Shown: in pieces, positions 34,551-43,659 of the stretch
Position numbering within the stretch: the stretch's first letter is position 1
How the letters are laid out: the number at the start of each line of letters is the position of its first letter
NCBI GenBank assembly: GCA_046349515.1
Contig: JAXMCE010000002.1
Coordinates: 372,001 to 436,000 of the forward strand
Length of the DNA stretch: 64,000 nt
Reading direction: 5' to 3'
Source: JBGPGW01 sp046349515
GTDB taxonomy: Bacteria; Pseudomonadota; Alphaproteobacteria; CADEGL01
Program-made: the position numbers and the translations under genes
The notes under the pieces: model-generated
The model's input: only the letters and a program-made list of their open reading frames with translations
What the model was told of the DNA's origin: nothing
Databases searched by the model: none

Positions 34551-35393
34551 ATGAACATCCTGTCGATTCAATCGTCCGTCGTCTTCGGCCACGTGGGCAA
34601 TTCCGCAGCGATGCTGCCGCTTCAACGCCTCGGCTTCGAGGTGTGGCCGATCAACACGGTCGAGCTCTCGAACCACCCGGCGCATGGCTCGTTCCGGGGA
34701 CAGGCAAGCACGCCGCGCGCGATCCGCACACTCGTTCGGGGCCTCGAGGAGCGCGGCGTCCTTCGCGACTGCGCGGCCGTGCTCTCAGGCTATCTCGGCT
34801 CAGCCGCCAACGGGTCAGCCGTCCTCGACGCCGTCCGCGCCGTCAAAGCGGCCAACTCCCGCGCGCTCTATTGCTGCGACCCGGTCATGGGCGAGCGAGG
34901 ACGCGGCTATTATGTGGCCGACGGAATTCCCGCGGTGTTCATGAAGAAAGCACTGCCGCTCGCGGACATCCTGTTGCCGAATCAATTCGAGATCGAAGTC
35001 CTCGCGGGCCGGCCATGTCCCGATCTGGAGGCAAGTGCCGTGGCCGCAGCTTCGCTCCTCCCACGGGGTCCGCGACTCGTCGTCGTCACGGGCATTCCCC
35101 TCGGCACGCGCCGGATCGCCGCCCTTGCGGTGGACAAGAACGGATCTTGGGTGGTCGACGTGCCGCGCCTCGACCTCGCGACGCACGGCGCGGGAGACGC
35201 CTTTGCCGCGCTGTTTCTCGGCCACTATTTGCGGCGTCCATCGCCCGCCACCGCCCTGGCCCGCGCCATGTCGGCCCAGCACACGCTCATGCGCGCGAGC
35301 GCGCGGCAGGGCCGAGAGGAGCTCGCAATCATCGCGGCACAGGACGCGATTCTCCGGCCGAAGACCCTGTTCAAAGCGAAACGCCTGCGCTAG
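34551..35393 (+). CDS. pdxY: Pyridoxal kinase
   Basis: 280-residue PfkB-related vitamin B6 salvage kinase that phosphorylates pyridoxal. Seen: MNILSIQSSVVFGHVGNSAA (1-20), CDPVMGERGRGYYV (about 109-122), LLPNQFEIEVLAG and the catalytic anion-hole motif THGAGDAFAALFLGHYL (about 209-225). The ATG at 34551 gives the family N-terminus; an upstream in-frame extension does not look real. PdxY versus PdxK is not certain but PdxY is the better fit. Confidence 0.88.
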   Translation: MNILSIQSSVVFGHVGNSAAMLPLQRLGFEVWPINTVELSNHPAHGSFRGQASTPRAIRTLVRGLEERGVLRDCAAVLSGYLGSAANGSAVLDAVRAVKAANSRALYCCDPVMGERGRGYYVADGIPAVFMKKALPLADILLPNQFEIEVLAGRPCPDLEASAVAAASLLPRGPRLVVVTGIPLGTRRIAALAVDKNGSWVVDVPRLDLATHGAGDAFAALFLGHYLRRPSPATALARAMSAQHTLMRASARQGREELAIIAAQDAILRPKTLFKAKRLR

Positions 35394-35467
35394 ACAGGGC
35401 GCCACCCGGGGCCGGACCTGCACCTGTTCTGCCCCGCCGTTCGGCAGGGGAGGGCGAACGGATTTTC

Positions 35468-36115
35468 ATGATCGGCTCGCTCTTCGGGACCGGGATCATC
35501 ATCGGCTTCGCCATCGCTGCTCCGGTCGGCCCGGTCGGCGTTCTGTGCGCCCAGCGCACGATCACGCGCGGGGCCGTCGCCGGCCTCGTCTCGGGATTCG
35601 GCGCCGCGATCGCGGATTCGATCTTCGGAATGATCGCCGCTTTCGGCCTCTCGATCGTCGCCGAATGGATCTTCGAGCACCAGGTGTGGGTCCGCCTCGT
35701 CGGCGGCGTGTTCCTGCTCGTCCTCGGCATTCGGATCTTGCGGCGACGGCAGCCGCACGCGGCGGCCAGCGCGCCTAGCAACGGCAACATGGTCGGGCAC
35801 TTTGTGTCGACATTCGTCCTGACGATCACGAACCCGATTACCATCCTGTCCTTTGCCGGCATTTTCGCGGCGTTCGGCGTGATCGAGCGCATCGCGACCC
35901 TCGCCGAGGGGTGGATCCTCGTCGCGGGTGTGCTCGTGGGGTCGTCGTTGTGGTGGCTTCTGATCGCGCTCACGGCTGAGATCTTCCGCCGTTGGATCAG
36001 TCACGAAGGCATGCGCTACGTCAGCATGGCCTCGGCCCTCATCATGCTGGCCTTCGGCGTCTACGCGCTCAGCAGCGTCATTCCGGTGATCGGCGGAGTG
36101 TTAAGCCGGCTGTGA
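35468..36115 (+). CDS. LysE family translocator (amino-acid exporter-like)
   Basis: 215-residue inner-membrane protein with about six hydrophobic segments. The LysE/RhtB signature is at the N-terminus (GFAIAAPVGPVGVLCAQRTI, 13-32), followed by GLVSGFGAAIADSIFGMIAAFG and a conserved TITNPITILSF (about 118-128). Exports amino acids or similar small molecules; substrate unknown. 74 bases after pdxY in the same direction, possibly co-transcribed. No in-frame start lies closer to the GGGGAGGG found 14 bases upstream. Confidence 0.88.
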   Translation: MIGSLFGTGIIIGFAIAAPVGPVGVLCAQRTITRGAVAGLVSGFGAAIADSIFGMIAAFGLSIVAEWIFEHQVWVRLVGGVFLLVLGIRILRRRQPHAAASAPSNGNMVGHFVSTFVLTITNPITILSFAGIFAAFGVIERIATLAEGWILVAGVLVGSSLWWLLIALTAEIFRRWISHEGMRYVSMASALIMLAFGVYALSSVIPVIGGVLSRL

Positions 36116-36127
36116 AGGACCGCGCGT

Positions 36128-37153
36128 TCAGGCTGCCTTGCGCATATAGGATTTATCGAGCACCTCGGCGATCTGAACCGCGTTGAGCGCCGCGCCTTTG
36201 CGGAGATTGTCCGATACCACCCAGAGCGAGAGACCGTTCTCGACCGTCGGGTCGCTGCGAACGCGGCTGACATAGACCGCATCTTCGCCGGCCGCCTCGG
36301 ACGGCGTGACGTAACCCTCATCGGCGCGATGATCGATGACGGTGACGCCGGGTGCGCGCTTCAGGGCCGCCCGCGCCTCCTCGACGGAGATCGGACGCTC
36401 GAACTCGATGTTGACCGCTTCCGAATGACTGATGAAGACGGGCACGCGTACGCAGGTGGCGCTGACCTTGATCGAGGGATCGAGGATCTTCTTCGTCTCC
36501 ACCACCATCTTCCACTCTTCCTTGGTCGATCCGTCGTCCATGAAGACGTCGATGTGCGGGATGACGTTGAAGGCGATCTGCTTCGTGAACAGCTCCTTCT
36601 TGATGGGATCGTTCACGTACACCGACCGCGTCTGGTTGAACAGCTCGTCCATGGCATCGCGGCCGGCCCCCGACACCGACTGGTAGGTCGCGACGACGAC
36701 GCGCTTGATCCGCGCGAGATCGTGAAGCGGCTTCAGGGCCACGACCATCTGGATCGTCGAGCAATTCGGATTCGCGATAATGTGGCGCTTGCGGTACCCC
36801 GCGATCGCGGCGGCATTCACCTCAGGCACGATGAGCGGCACGTCGGGATCCATCCGGAACTGCGAGGTATTGTCGATGACGATGCAGCCGGCGGCCCCTG
36901 CGCGCGGCGCGTGGACGGCCGACACCTTGGCGCCCGGCGAGAACAGAGCGATATCCGTGCCGGCGAAATCGTAGTGCTCGAGCGCCTCGACCTTGAGTTC
37001 CTTGTCCTCGCCGAAGGACACGCTCCGCCCGACCGAATCGATCGAAGCCAGCGCGACGACCTCGTCCGCGGGGAATTTGCGCTCGGCCAGGGTCTTCAAC
37101 ATCTCCTGACCGACAGCGCCCGTGGCGCCAACGACTGCGACCTTGTAACCCAT
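36128..37153 (-). CDS. asd: Aspartate-semialdehyde dehydrogenase
   Basis: NADP-dependent enzyme reducing aspartyl-phosphate to aspartate semialdehyde, the branch point to lysine, threonine and methionine. 341 residues. NADP loop VVGATGAVGQEML (7-19), nucleophile C131 in NPNCSTIQM, YQSVSGAGRDAMDEL, and the C-terminal WVVSDNLRKGAALNAVQIAE. The ATG at 37153 is the family start; the frame continues upstream without support. Ends 12 bases from the LysE gene, tail-to-tail. Confidence 0.96.
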   Translation of the reverse strand: MGYKVAVVGATGAVGQEMLKTLAERKFPADEVVALASIDSVGRSVSFGEDKELKVEALEHYDFAGTDIALFSPGAKVSAVHAPRAGAAGCIVIDNTSQFRMDPDVPLIVPEVNAAAIAGYRKRHIIANPNCSTIQMVVALKPLHDLARIKRVVVATYQSVSGAGRDAMDELFNQTRSVYVNDPIKKELFTKQIAFNVIPHIDVFMDDGSTKEEWKMVVETKKILDPSIKVSATCVRVPVFISHSEAVNIEFERPISVEEARAALKRAPGVTVIDHRADEGYVTPSEAAGEDAVYVSRVRSDPTVENGLSLWVVSDNLRKGAALNAVQIAEVLDKSYMRKAA

Positions 37154-37217
37154 GACCCACCGTCCCGCGTGTGATCCGTACTCGTTCAGTGTGAGATACG
37201 CAGCGAAGTGCCGTTTT

Positions 37218-37232
37218 GCAAGCGCAGCTTGC
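37218..37232. repeat. Small hairpin in the asd / methyltransferase gap
   Basis: GCAAGC-GCA-GCTTGC is a perfect 6-bp stem with a 3-base loop, flanked by TTTT on the left and GAGAAAA on the right. It sits between the divergent asd and methyltransferase starts, so it is more likely regulatory than a terminator. Confidence 0.3.
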
Positions 37233-37281
37233 GAGAAAACCCTTGCATTTGGCCCCTCAGCACCCAAGAAACCGTTAACCG

Positions 37282-38037
37282 ATGCCAGCCCGAGAGACAT
37301 ATGCCCAAGGGGCTTTGCCCCCGTGCCCCGCCTGCCAAGCGCCCGCCGGCGCGCCTTACGGCGCCCACAAGGAATGGACCCTCCGCGAATGCAGCCGGTG
37401 CGGCCTCATCTATATCGACCCGATGCCCGGCCCGGCCCTCATCGACTTCATGTATTCCGACACCTATGAGGGTGCCACCACGAGCTATTTCGCCAAGGCG
37501 GAGAAAAAGATCCGCCGGGCACGCCGGATCATGGCGACGCTCGGGCGATGGGTGCCGGGCGGACGGTTCCTCGACATCGGGTGTAACGGCGGCTTCATGG
37601 TGGAGGCCGCCCGCGAGCGCGGCTTCGAAGCCCACGGAATCGATCCCGATCCGGTCTCGATCCGCTACGCCGCAGAGCGCTTCCCAGGGGCGCGGTTCGC
37701 CGCCGCGACGATCGAGACCTTCGCGCCCGAGGCGCCGCGCTTCGACTTCATCCATTGCTCCGAGGTGATCGAGCACGTGCCGGCAGTCGATCGCTTCATT
37801 GGAACCGTCGTCGGGCTTCTGAAGCCGGGGGGTCATCTCTACGTCACGACCCCGGACATCGGCCACTGGCGGCGGCCGCGCAGACTTGCCGATTGGGACG
37901 GCTTCGTGCCGCCGGCCCATTGCCTCTACTTCCGTCCCGCAAGCTTGAAGACCCTCGCCGAGAGGCACGGCCTCACAGTCGTCCACATGCCGTTTGCCTG
38001 GAAACCGGGCATCAAGATGCTTTGCCGAAGAGCCTAG
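37282..38037 (+). CDS. SAM-dependent methyltransferase with N-terminal zinc ribbon
   Basis: 251-residue class I methyltransferase. An N-terminal zinc-ribbon is indicated by C15-x2-C18 and C37-x2-C40. The SAM-binding motif I is FLDIGCNGGFMVEAA (about 94-108), the acidic motif II is AHGIDPDP, and CSEVIEHVPAVDRFI and LLKPGGHLYVTTPDI follow. This architecture resembles methyltransferases acting on sugars of surface polysaccharides or unknown small molecules. Divergent from asd. Ends about a dozen bases before the next gene, suggesting one transcript. Confidence 0.82.
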   Translation: MPARETYAQGALPPCPACQAPAGAPYGAHKEWTLRECSRCGLIYIDPMPGPALIDFMYSDTYEGATTSYFAKAEKKIRRARRIMATLGRWVPGGRFLDIGCNGGFMVEAARERGFEAHGIDPDPVSIRYAAERFPGARFAAATIETFAPEAPRFDFIHCSEVIEHVPAVDRFIGTVVGLLKPGGHLYVTTPDIGHWRRPRRLADWDGFVPPAHCLYFRPASLKTLAERHGLTVVHMPFAWKPGIKMLCRRA

Positions 38038-38049
38038 AGGGTGATGCCC

Positions 38050-39129
38050 GTGAGACGACGCACCATTTCTATCTTCCTTGCGCTGGCCCTGGGCATGTCC
38101 AGTGCAGCCGCCCTGGCCCAGCACGCGAAGCCCACGCAGCCCACGGGCGCCACCCCGCTCGTCCTTCCCAATTCGGGCCCCGTCGGCGTGTCGGATCCAT
38201 CGATCACCGTTGGCCCCGACGGACGCACCTGGCTTGCATATACGATGATGGTGCCGGCCGCGCCGGTCGTGGGTCTCGAGACCCGGCTCGCCTATCTCGC
38301 GCCCGACGGGCAGGCCTGGCATGACATGGGGCTAATCAACAAGACGGCCGGTGCCGAGGCGACACGTTCTTCCTCAGCCCATGAGACGCCGCGCCTCCTC
38401 TTCGATCCCTACGGCGCGTCGGGCGAGCAGTGGCTTCTCTTCTGGTATCACTACAAGCGCAGTGGCGAAAAACCCGAATTCGACCGCGGTTGGGTGGCCC
38501 TCCGCACGGCTCCCGACCCGGCGCCCGAAAAATGGTCCGCCGAGCGCAAGCTCTTCGTCGGATCGCGTTACAACCGGGACGAGGACAGCGTCATCGGCCC
38601 GCCCGAGGTCGACGTCCACACGCTCCATCCCGATCTTGCCGATTGCGCCTTGCCTGGCGAGGTGGGCGCACTCGCCACCAAGGATGCGCTTTACGTGAGT
38701 CTCTATTGCGCATCGAAAGACCCGGCAAAGGCGCGCGTTGTGCTCCTGCGCCGGCCGCGCGCCCAGCCGCGCTGGCAATATATTGGCACGCTGTTCGATG
38801 GCGCGGACGCGAAGGCACTCGGCTATCGAAGCTTCACGGCAACGGAGTTGGCCGAGCAGGGCGGCAAGCGCTACCTCCTGCTTTCACCTGAGAAGAATTT
38901 CATCTACCAGGGTTGCGCCGCCTTCGAGATCGCAGACCTCGACCATGCGAGCCTGGTGCGCCAGCAGGGCCGGCCGGCCATCAAGGTCCGCATCGAGGCG
39001 AAGCAGGGAAGCTTCCGCGGCGCCTGCACCTATGACGGCCACAGCAGTCTCGGCTTGCTCTATGCCGAGTATTTCGCGACCCCGCCAATCAGCCGCATCT
39101 TCGCAAGCCGGGTGCGACTGCCTGATTAG
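38050..39129 (+). CDS. Secreted protein of unknown function (possible beta-propeller)
   Basis: About 359 residues with a clear Sec signal peptide (RRRTISIFLALALGMSSAAALAQ, cleavage near residue 23). The mature part begins with VSDPSITVGPDGRTWLAY, and similar P-D-G/W repeats suggest a five-bladed propeller such as in glycoside hydrolase 43/32-type or sialidase-like proteins. I cannot name a family. Several Cys (in DLADCALPG, SLYCASK, YQGCAAF, RGACTYDG) could form disulfides. GTG 38050 is preferred since AGAGGG is eight bases upstream; GTG 38041 and ATG 38044 are alternatives. Stop overlaps the leuB stop on the other strand. Confidence 0.65.
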   Translation: MRRRTISIFLALALGMSSAAALAQHAKPTQPTGATPLVLPNSGPVGVSDPSITVGPDGRTWLAYTMMVPAAPVVGLETRLAYLAPDGQAWHDMGLINKTAGAEATRSSSAHETPRLLFDPYGASGEQWLLFWYHYKRSGEKPEFDRGWVALRTAPDPAPEKWSAERKLFVGSRYNRDEDSVIGPPEVDVHTLHPDLADCALPGEVGALATKDALYVSLYCASKDPAKARVVLLRRPRAQPRWQYIGTLFDGADAKALGYRSFTATELAEQGGKRYLLLSPEKNFIYQGCAAFEIADLDHASLVRQQGRPAIKVRIEAKQGSFRGACTYDGHSSLGLLYAEYFATPPISRIFASRVRLPD

Positions 39130-40235
39130 CGGAGTCGCTCCAACTCGCGCAGGACCGCGTCACCCATCGCGGTGGTCGACACCTTGGTCGCCCCTGGCTG
39201 CATGATGTCCGCCGTGCGCGCGCCTGACGCCAGCACCGCCTGGATCGCGCGTTCGACCATGGCCGCCTCCGCCTCCTGGTCAAAGGAATAGCGAAGCATC
39301 ATCGCGAAGGAGAGCAGCGTCGCCAGCGGATTGGCCATGTCCTTGCCGGCGATGTCGGGGGCCGAGCCGTGCACGGGTTCGTAGAGCGCGCGCCGGCGGC
39401 CCGTCGAATCGGGAGCGCCGAGCGACGCCGAGGGCAACATGCCGAGCGACCCCGTGAGCATCGCGGCTTCGTCCGACAGGATGTCGCCGAAAAGATTGTC
39501 CGTGACGATCACGTCGAACTGGCGCGGATTGCGCACGAGCTGCATCGCGCAATTGTCGGCGTACATGTGCGTCAGGGTAATGTCCTTGTATTCGCTGTCG
39601 CGGAGCTTCTGAACCTCTTCGCGCCAGAGCACGCCGCTTTCCATGACATTGGCCTTCTCGGCGGAGCACACCGTGCGCTTCCGCTTGCGTGCGAGATCGA
39701 ACGCCACCCGCGCGACGCGGACGATCTCCTCCGTCGTGTAGACTTGCGTGTTGACCCCGCGCCGTGAGCCGTCCGGCAAGGTCTCGATGCCGCGCGGGGT
39801 CCCGAAATAAACACCCCCTGTCAATTCCCGGACGATCACCATGTCGAGGCCCTTGACGACCTCGGGCTTCAAGGTCGAGGCATCGACGAGCGCATCGAAG
39901 ACGATGGCCGGGCGCAAGTTCGCAAAGAGCTGCATCTCCTTCCGGAGGCGCAGGAGACCCCGCTCCGGCTTCTTCTCGAAGGGGAGCGAATCCCACTTCG
40001 GGCCGCCAACCGCGCCGAGCAGCACGGCGTCCGATGCCATGGCATCGGCCATCGCGTTGTCCGTCAGGGGCGTGCCGTGGGCGTCGATCGAGCAGCCGCC
40101 GACGAGCCCCTCCGCCACGTCGAAGGAGGCGTGGCGCCCCTTGGCCAGCCAGTCGATGACCCGGCGCACCTGGCGCATGACCTCCGGGCCGATGCCGTCG
40201 CCCGGCAACATCAGCAATTTGCGATTGGCTGCCAT
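39126..40235 (-). CDS. leuB: 3-isopropylmalate dehydrogenase
   Basis: Third enzyme of leucine synthesis, oxidising and decarboxylating 3-isopropylmalate with NAD. 369 residues. Seen: LLMLPGDGIGPEVMRQV (8-24), LLRLRKEMQLFANLRPA (about 95-111), TYADNCAMQL-type active-site Tyr/Asp region (HMYADNCAMQLVRNP) and HGSAPDIAGKDMANPLATLLS-type NAD motif near 290. Third of a leuC-leuD-leuB run. Confidence 0.96.
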   Translation of the reverse strand: MAANRKLLMLPGDGIGPEVMRQVRRVIDWLAKGRHASFDVAEGLVGGCSIDAHGTPLTDNAMADAMASDAVLLGAVGGPKWDSLPFEKKPERGLLRLRKEMQLFANLRPAIVFDALVDASTLKPEVVKGLDMVIVRELTGGVYFGTPRGIETLPDGSRRGVNTQVYTTEEIVRVARVAFDLARKRKRTVCSAEKANVMESGVLWREEVQKLRDSEYKDITLTHMYADNCAMQLVRNPRQFDVIVTDNLFGDILSDEAAMLTGSLGMLPSASLGAPDSTGRRRALYEPVHGSAPDIAGKDMANPLATLLSFAMMLRYSFDQEAEAAMVERAIQAVLASGARTADIMQPGATKVSTTAMGDAVLRELERLR

Positions 40236-40287
40236 GATTGGGACTTTCCGTCGGATGGAACTGGGGTGATCGGGCCCGGCGCCGCGC

Positions 40288-40911
40288 TCAGGCCTTGGCC
40301 TTGGAGAAAAGCCAAGGCTGCGCCGATGATTGTGACGATTCGAACCGGTCGATGGCGGTTTTCTTCTCGAGCGTGAGCCCGATGTCGTCGAGCCCGTTCA
40401 GAAGACAATGCTTGCGGAAGGGATCGAGCTCGAACCGGATCTTGCCGCCGTCAGGCCGCGTGATCTCTTGCGCTTCGAGATCGATCGTGAGCACGGCGTT
40501 CGCGCCCCGCTGCGCGTCCTCCATCAGCTGATCCACCTGCGCCTGCGGGAGCTTGATCGGGAGAACGCCGTTCTTGAAGCAGTTGTTGTAGAAAATATCG
40601 GCGAAAGACGATGCGATCACGCACCGGATGCCGAAATCGAGGAGCGCCCAGGGCGCGTGCTCGCGGCTCGAGCCGCAGCCGAAATTTTCGCCCGTGACCA
40701 GGATCTGCGCCTTTCTGTAAGCGGGCTGGTTGAGGACAAAGTCCTTCTTCTCCGTCCCGTCTGAGTCGTAACGGATATCGTTGAAAAGATTCCGGCCGAG
40801 ACCCGTGCGCTTGATGGTTTTCAAGAACCGCGCCGGGATGATCCGGTCGGTGTCGATGTTGACATGGGGCAAGGGGGCCGCCACGCCACTCAAGGTCGCG
40901 AATTTCTGCAT
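40288..40911 (-). CDS. leuD: 3-isopropylmalate dehydratase small subunit
   Basis: Small subunit of isopropylmalate isomerase, 207 residues. Characteristic NIDTDRIIPARFLKTIKRTG (18-37), NFGCGSSREHAPWALLDFG (about 76-94) and SFADIFYNNCFKNGVLPI. Works with LeuC nine bases upstream. AGGAG lies just before its ATG. Confidence 0.96.
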   Translation of the reverse strand: MQKFATLSGVAAPLPHVNIDTDRIIPARFLKTIKRTGLGRNLFNDIRYDSDGTEKKDFVLNQPAYRKAQILVTGENFGCGSSREHAPWALLDFGIRCVIASSFADIFYNNCFKNGVLPIKLPQAQVDQLMEDAQRGANAVLTIDLEAQEITRPDGGKIRFELDPFRKHCLLNGLDDIGLTLEKKTAIDRFESSQSSAQPWLFSKAKA

Positions 40912-40920
40912 GGAATGCTC

Positions 40921-42327
40921 CTAGGCGAAGTCGCGCACGTCTGCGAAGCGGCCCTTGATCGCGGCGGCTGCCGCCATGGCCGGGCTCAAGAGATGTGTCC
41001 GCCCGCCGGGGCCCTGCCGGCCCTCGAAGTTGCGGTTGGAAGTGGACGCGCAGCGCTCGCCCGGTTTGAGCTTGTCCGCGTTCATGGCAAGACACATGGA
41101 GCAGCCCGGCTCCCGCCAGTCGAATCCCGCCGCGATGAAGATGCGGTCGAGACCTTCCTCCTCCGCCTGCCGCTTCACGAGGCCCGAGCCCGGCACCACC
41201 ATGGCGTAGACGCCCGAGGCCACCTTGCGCCCCTTGGCGACCGAGGCTGCCACGCGCAGATCTTCGATGCGGCCGTTCGTGCACGAGCCGATGAACACCT
41301 TGTCGATCTTGATGTCGGTCACAGCCGTCCCGGATTCGAGGCCCATGTATTCGAGCGAGCGCTGGATCGCCTTGGCCTTGCCGTCGTCGGGCGCGTCCTT
41401 GGGCCCAGGCACCCTGCCCGTCACAGGCACGACATCCTCTGGGCTCGTGCCCCAGGTGACGACCGGCGGAATCTCGGCGCCGCGCAGCAAGATTTCCTTG
41501 TCGTAAACGGCACCCGGATCGCTCGGCAAGGTGCGCCAATAGGCGACCGCCTGCTCCCATGCGCCCGCTTTGGGCGACATCGGTCGCCCCTTGAGATAAC
41601 TGAACGTCGTCTCGTCCGGCGCGATCAAACCGGCACGGGCCCCGCCTTCGATCGACATGTTGCACACGGTCATCCGGCCTTCCATGGAGAGGCTGCGGAT
41701 GGCTTCGCCCGCGTATTCGATGACGTGCCCCGTTCCGCCGGCCGTGCCGATCGTGCCGATGATCGCGAGAATCATATCCTTGGCGGTGACGCCGGGCGCG
41801 AGAGCGCCGTCGACCGTGACTCGCATGTTCTTGGCAGGCCGCTGGATGAGCGTCTGCGTCGCCAGCACGTGCTCCACTTCCGAGGTGCCGATGCCGAAGG
41901 CCAGCGCGCCAAAGGCGCCGTGCGTCGAGGTGTGGCTATCACCGCAAACGATCGTCGTGCCGGGCTGGGTGAAGCCCTGCTCGGGGCCGATGATGTGAAC
42001 GATGCCTTGGCGCGGATCGGTCATCGAATAGAGCTCGATGCCGAACTCCGCGCAGTTGGCCGTGAGCGTATCGATCTGAAGCGCCGATTCCGGATCGTCG
42101 ATCCCTTTCGATCGATCCGAGGTCGGGACGTTGTGGTCGGCCACCGCCAACGTCGCGTCCGGCCGCCGCACCTTCCGGCCGGCGGTCCTGAGCCCCTCGA
42201 AGGCCTGCGGGCTCGTCACCTCATGGACCAGGTGCCGGTCGATATAGAGGAGACACGTGCCATCGTCGCGGACATCGACCACGTGGCTCTGCCAGATCTT
42301 GTCGAACAGCGTGCGGGGTGCGCTCAT
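40921..42327 (-). CDS. leuC: 3-isopropylmalate dehydratase large subunit
   Basis: [4Fe-4S] large subunit of isopropylmalate isomerase, 468 residues. Conserved VCGDSHTSTHGAFGALAFGIG (about 133-153), the cluster cysteines in FIGSCTNGRIEDLRVAA and EPGCSMCLAMN, and SNRNFEGRQGPGGRTHL-type C-terminal segment. Begins 22 bases downstream of rplS, so leucine genes may share the ribosomal-protein transcript, a frequent alphaproteobacterial arrangement. Confidence 0.97.
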   Translation of the reverse strand: MSAPRTLFDKIWQSHVVDVRDDGTCLLYIDRHLVHEVTSPQAFEGLRTAGRKVRRPDATLAVADHNVPTSDRSKGIDDPESALQIDTLTANCAEFGIELYSMTDPRQGIVHIIGPEQGFTQPGTTIVCGDSHTSTHGAFGALAFGIGTSEVEHVLATQTLIQRPAKNMRVTVDGALAPGVTAKDMILAIIGTIGTAGGTGHVIEYAGEAIRSLSMEGRMTVCNMSIEGGARAGLIAPDETTFSYLKGRPMSPKAGAWEQAVAYWRTLPSDPGAVYDKEILLRGAEIPPVVTWGTSPEDVVPVTGRVPGPKDAPDDGKAKAIQRSLEYMGLESGTAVTDIKIDKVFIGSCTNGRIEDLRVAASVAKGRKVASGVYAMVVPGSGLVKRQAEEEGLDRIFIAAGFDWREPGCSMCLAMNADKLKPGERCASTSNRNFEGRQGPGGRTHLLSPAMAAAAAIKGRFADVRDFA

Positions 42328-42349
42328 CTCGGCGGACTCTCGGCTGGGC

Positions 42350-42886
42350 CTAGCGGTGATCGACCCGCTCGCGCCGGCGTTCCTTCTTCGGCTTTTCTTT
42401 TTTCTCCTTCTTCTCGATCTTGGCGGCCTGCGCAGCGCCCGCCGCCGTCGGCGCGGCGGCCACGCTCTCGTCCCTCGCGAACGCCTCCGCGGCCGTCGCG
42501 GCCTCGCCGTCGCCGGCGAGCGCGATTGTCCCGATCTTCTCGGCGATGCGGGCCGCCTTGCCCGTCCGGCCCCTCAGATAGTAGAGCTTCGCGCGCCGCA
42601 CGGCCCCGCGGCGCACCACTTCGATATCGGCGATGCGCGGGCTGTAGAGCGGAAAGACGCGCTCGACCCCTTCGCCGTAGCTGATCTTCCTCACAGTAAA
42701 GGAGGAATTGAGGCCCGCGTTCTTCCGCGCGATGCAGACCCCTTCGAAGGCCTGGATACGCTCGCGCGTGCCCTCGACGACCTTCACTTTGACCCTCAGC
42801 GTGTCGCCCGGCCGGAATTGCGGCACGGCGCGCGCCGCCGTCAGCTTGGCGACCTGCTCGCCTTCGAGCTCGCGAATGATATCCAT
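42350..42886 (-). CDS. rplS: 50S ribosomal protein L19 with C-terminal extension
   Basis: L19 of the large ribosomal subunit at the 30S-50S interface. The first ~120 residues are canonical (FRPGDTLRVKVKVVEGTRER, FEGVCIARKNAGLNSSFTVR, GEGVERVFPLYSPRI, KLYYLRGRTGKAARI). At 178 residues it is about 55-60 longer than typical L19; the extra tail is Ala/Glu/Lys-rich and ends KKERRRERVDHR. Start ATG 42886 gives the family N-terminus. Confidence 0.95.
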   Translation of the reverse strand: MDIIRELEGEQVAKLTAARAVPQFRPGDTLRVKVKVVEGTRERIQAFEGVCIARKNAGLNSSFTVRKISYGEGVERVFPLYSPRIADIEVVRRGAVRRAKLYYLRGRTGKAARIAEKIGTIALAGDGEAATAAEAFARDESVAAAPTAAGAAQAAKIEKKEKKEKPKKERRRERVDHR

Positions 42887-42890
42887 GGCT

Positions 42891-43658
42891 TTAACCCTTT
42901 CTCTCACTGGCCGCGACGGCCGGGGACCGGGATGCCGCCCGAATCGCTTCGTAGCGGGCCCACAGATCCGGCCTTCGCACTTTCGTAATTTCCTCCGCCT
43001 GCAAGCGGCGCCACTCCCGGACTCGTTCATGATGTCCGCTGAGAAGCACATCCGGCACGCCGCGCCCCCGCCAATCCTGCGGGCGCGTGAAATGCGGATA
43101 TTCGAGCAACCCCGATGAAAAACTTTCCTCGTCGAGCGACTCGGCCGCGCCGAGTACGCCCGGCAGCAGCCGCACACACGCATCAATGAGGCAGATCGCT
43201 GCCGGCTCGCCGCCGGAGAGCACGAAGTCGCCGAGGCTCACCTCTTCGATCGCGCGTGCTTCGAGCACGCGCTGGTCGATCCCTTCGTAACGGCCGCAGA
43301 GAAGGACGACTCCCGCGCCTTCCGCCAGCGCGCGCACGCGCGCCTGGACGAGCGGCGTCCCGCGCGGCGAAAGATAGATCACGGGGCACGGTGCCAGACC
43401 CGCCGCGGCGCGCGACGCCAACACGGCATCGAGTGCCGCGTCGACCACGTCCGGCCGCATGACGAGCCCCGGTCCGCCGCCGAAGGGCGCATCGTCCACG
43501 GTTCCATGGCGATTGATCGCGAAACGTCGGATATCGACGGTCTCGAGCGACCACAACCCGCCGGCGCGCGCGCGCCCAATCAACGACTCGCCGAGCAGCC
43601 CCGGGAACATCTCCGGGAAAAGCGTCAAGACGCTCGCGCTCCACATCGTTCGCGCCAT
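42891..43658 (-). CDS. trmD: tRNA (guanine37-N1)-methyltransferase TrmD
   Basis: SAM-dependent SPOUT methyltransferase modifying G37 of tRNAs. 255 residues. Seen: VLTLFPEMFPGLLGESLIG (about 9-27), DDAPFGGGPGLVMRPDV (about 54-70), YLSPRGTPLVQARV, LLCGRYEGIDQRVLEA (about 117-132, knot) and SLGDFVLSGGEPA. ATG 43658 is chosen as it abuts the rimM stop; ATG 43646 would also fit. Four bases before rplS. Confidence 0.95.
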   Translation of the reverse strand: MARTMWSASVLTLFPEMFPGLLGESLIGRARAGGLWSLETVDIRRFAINRHGTVDDAPFGGGPGLVMRPDVVDAALDAVLASRAAAGLAPCPVIYLSPRGTPLVQARVRALAEGAGVVLLCGRYEGIDQRVLEARAIEEVSLGDFVLSGGEPAAICLIDACVRLLPGVLGAAESLDEESFSSGLLEYPHFTRPQDWRGRGVPDVLLSGHHERVREWRRLQAEEITKVRRPDLWARYEAIRAASRSPAVAASERKG

Positions 43659-43659
43659 C

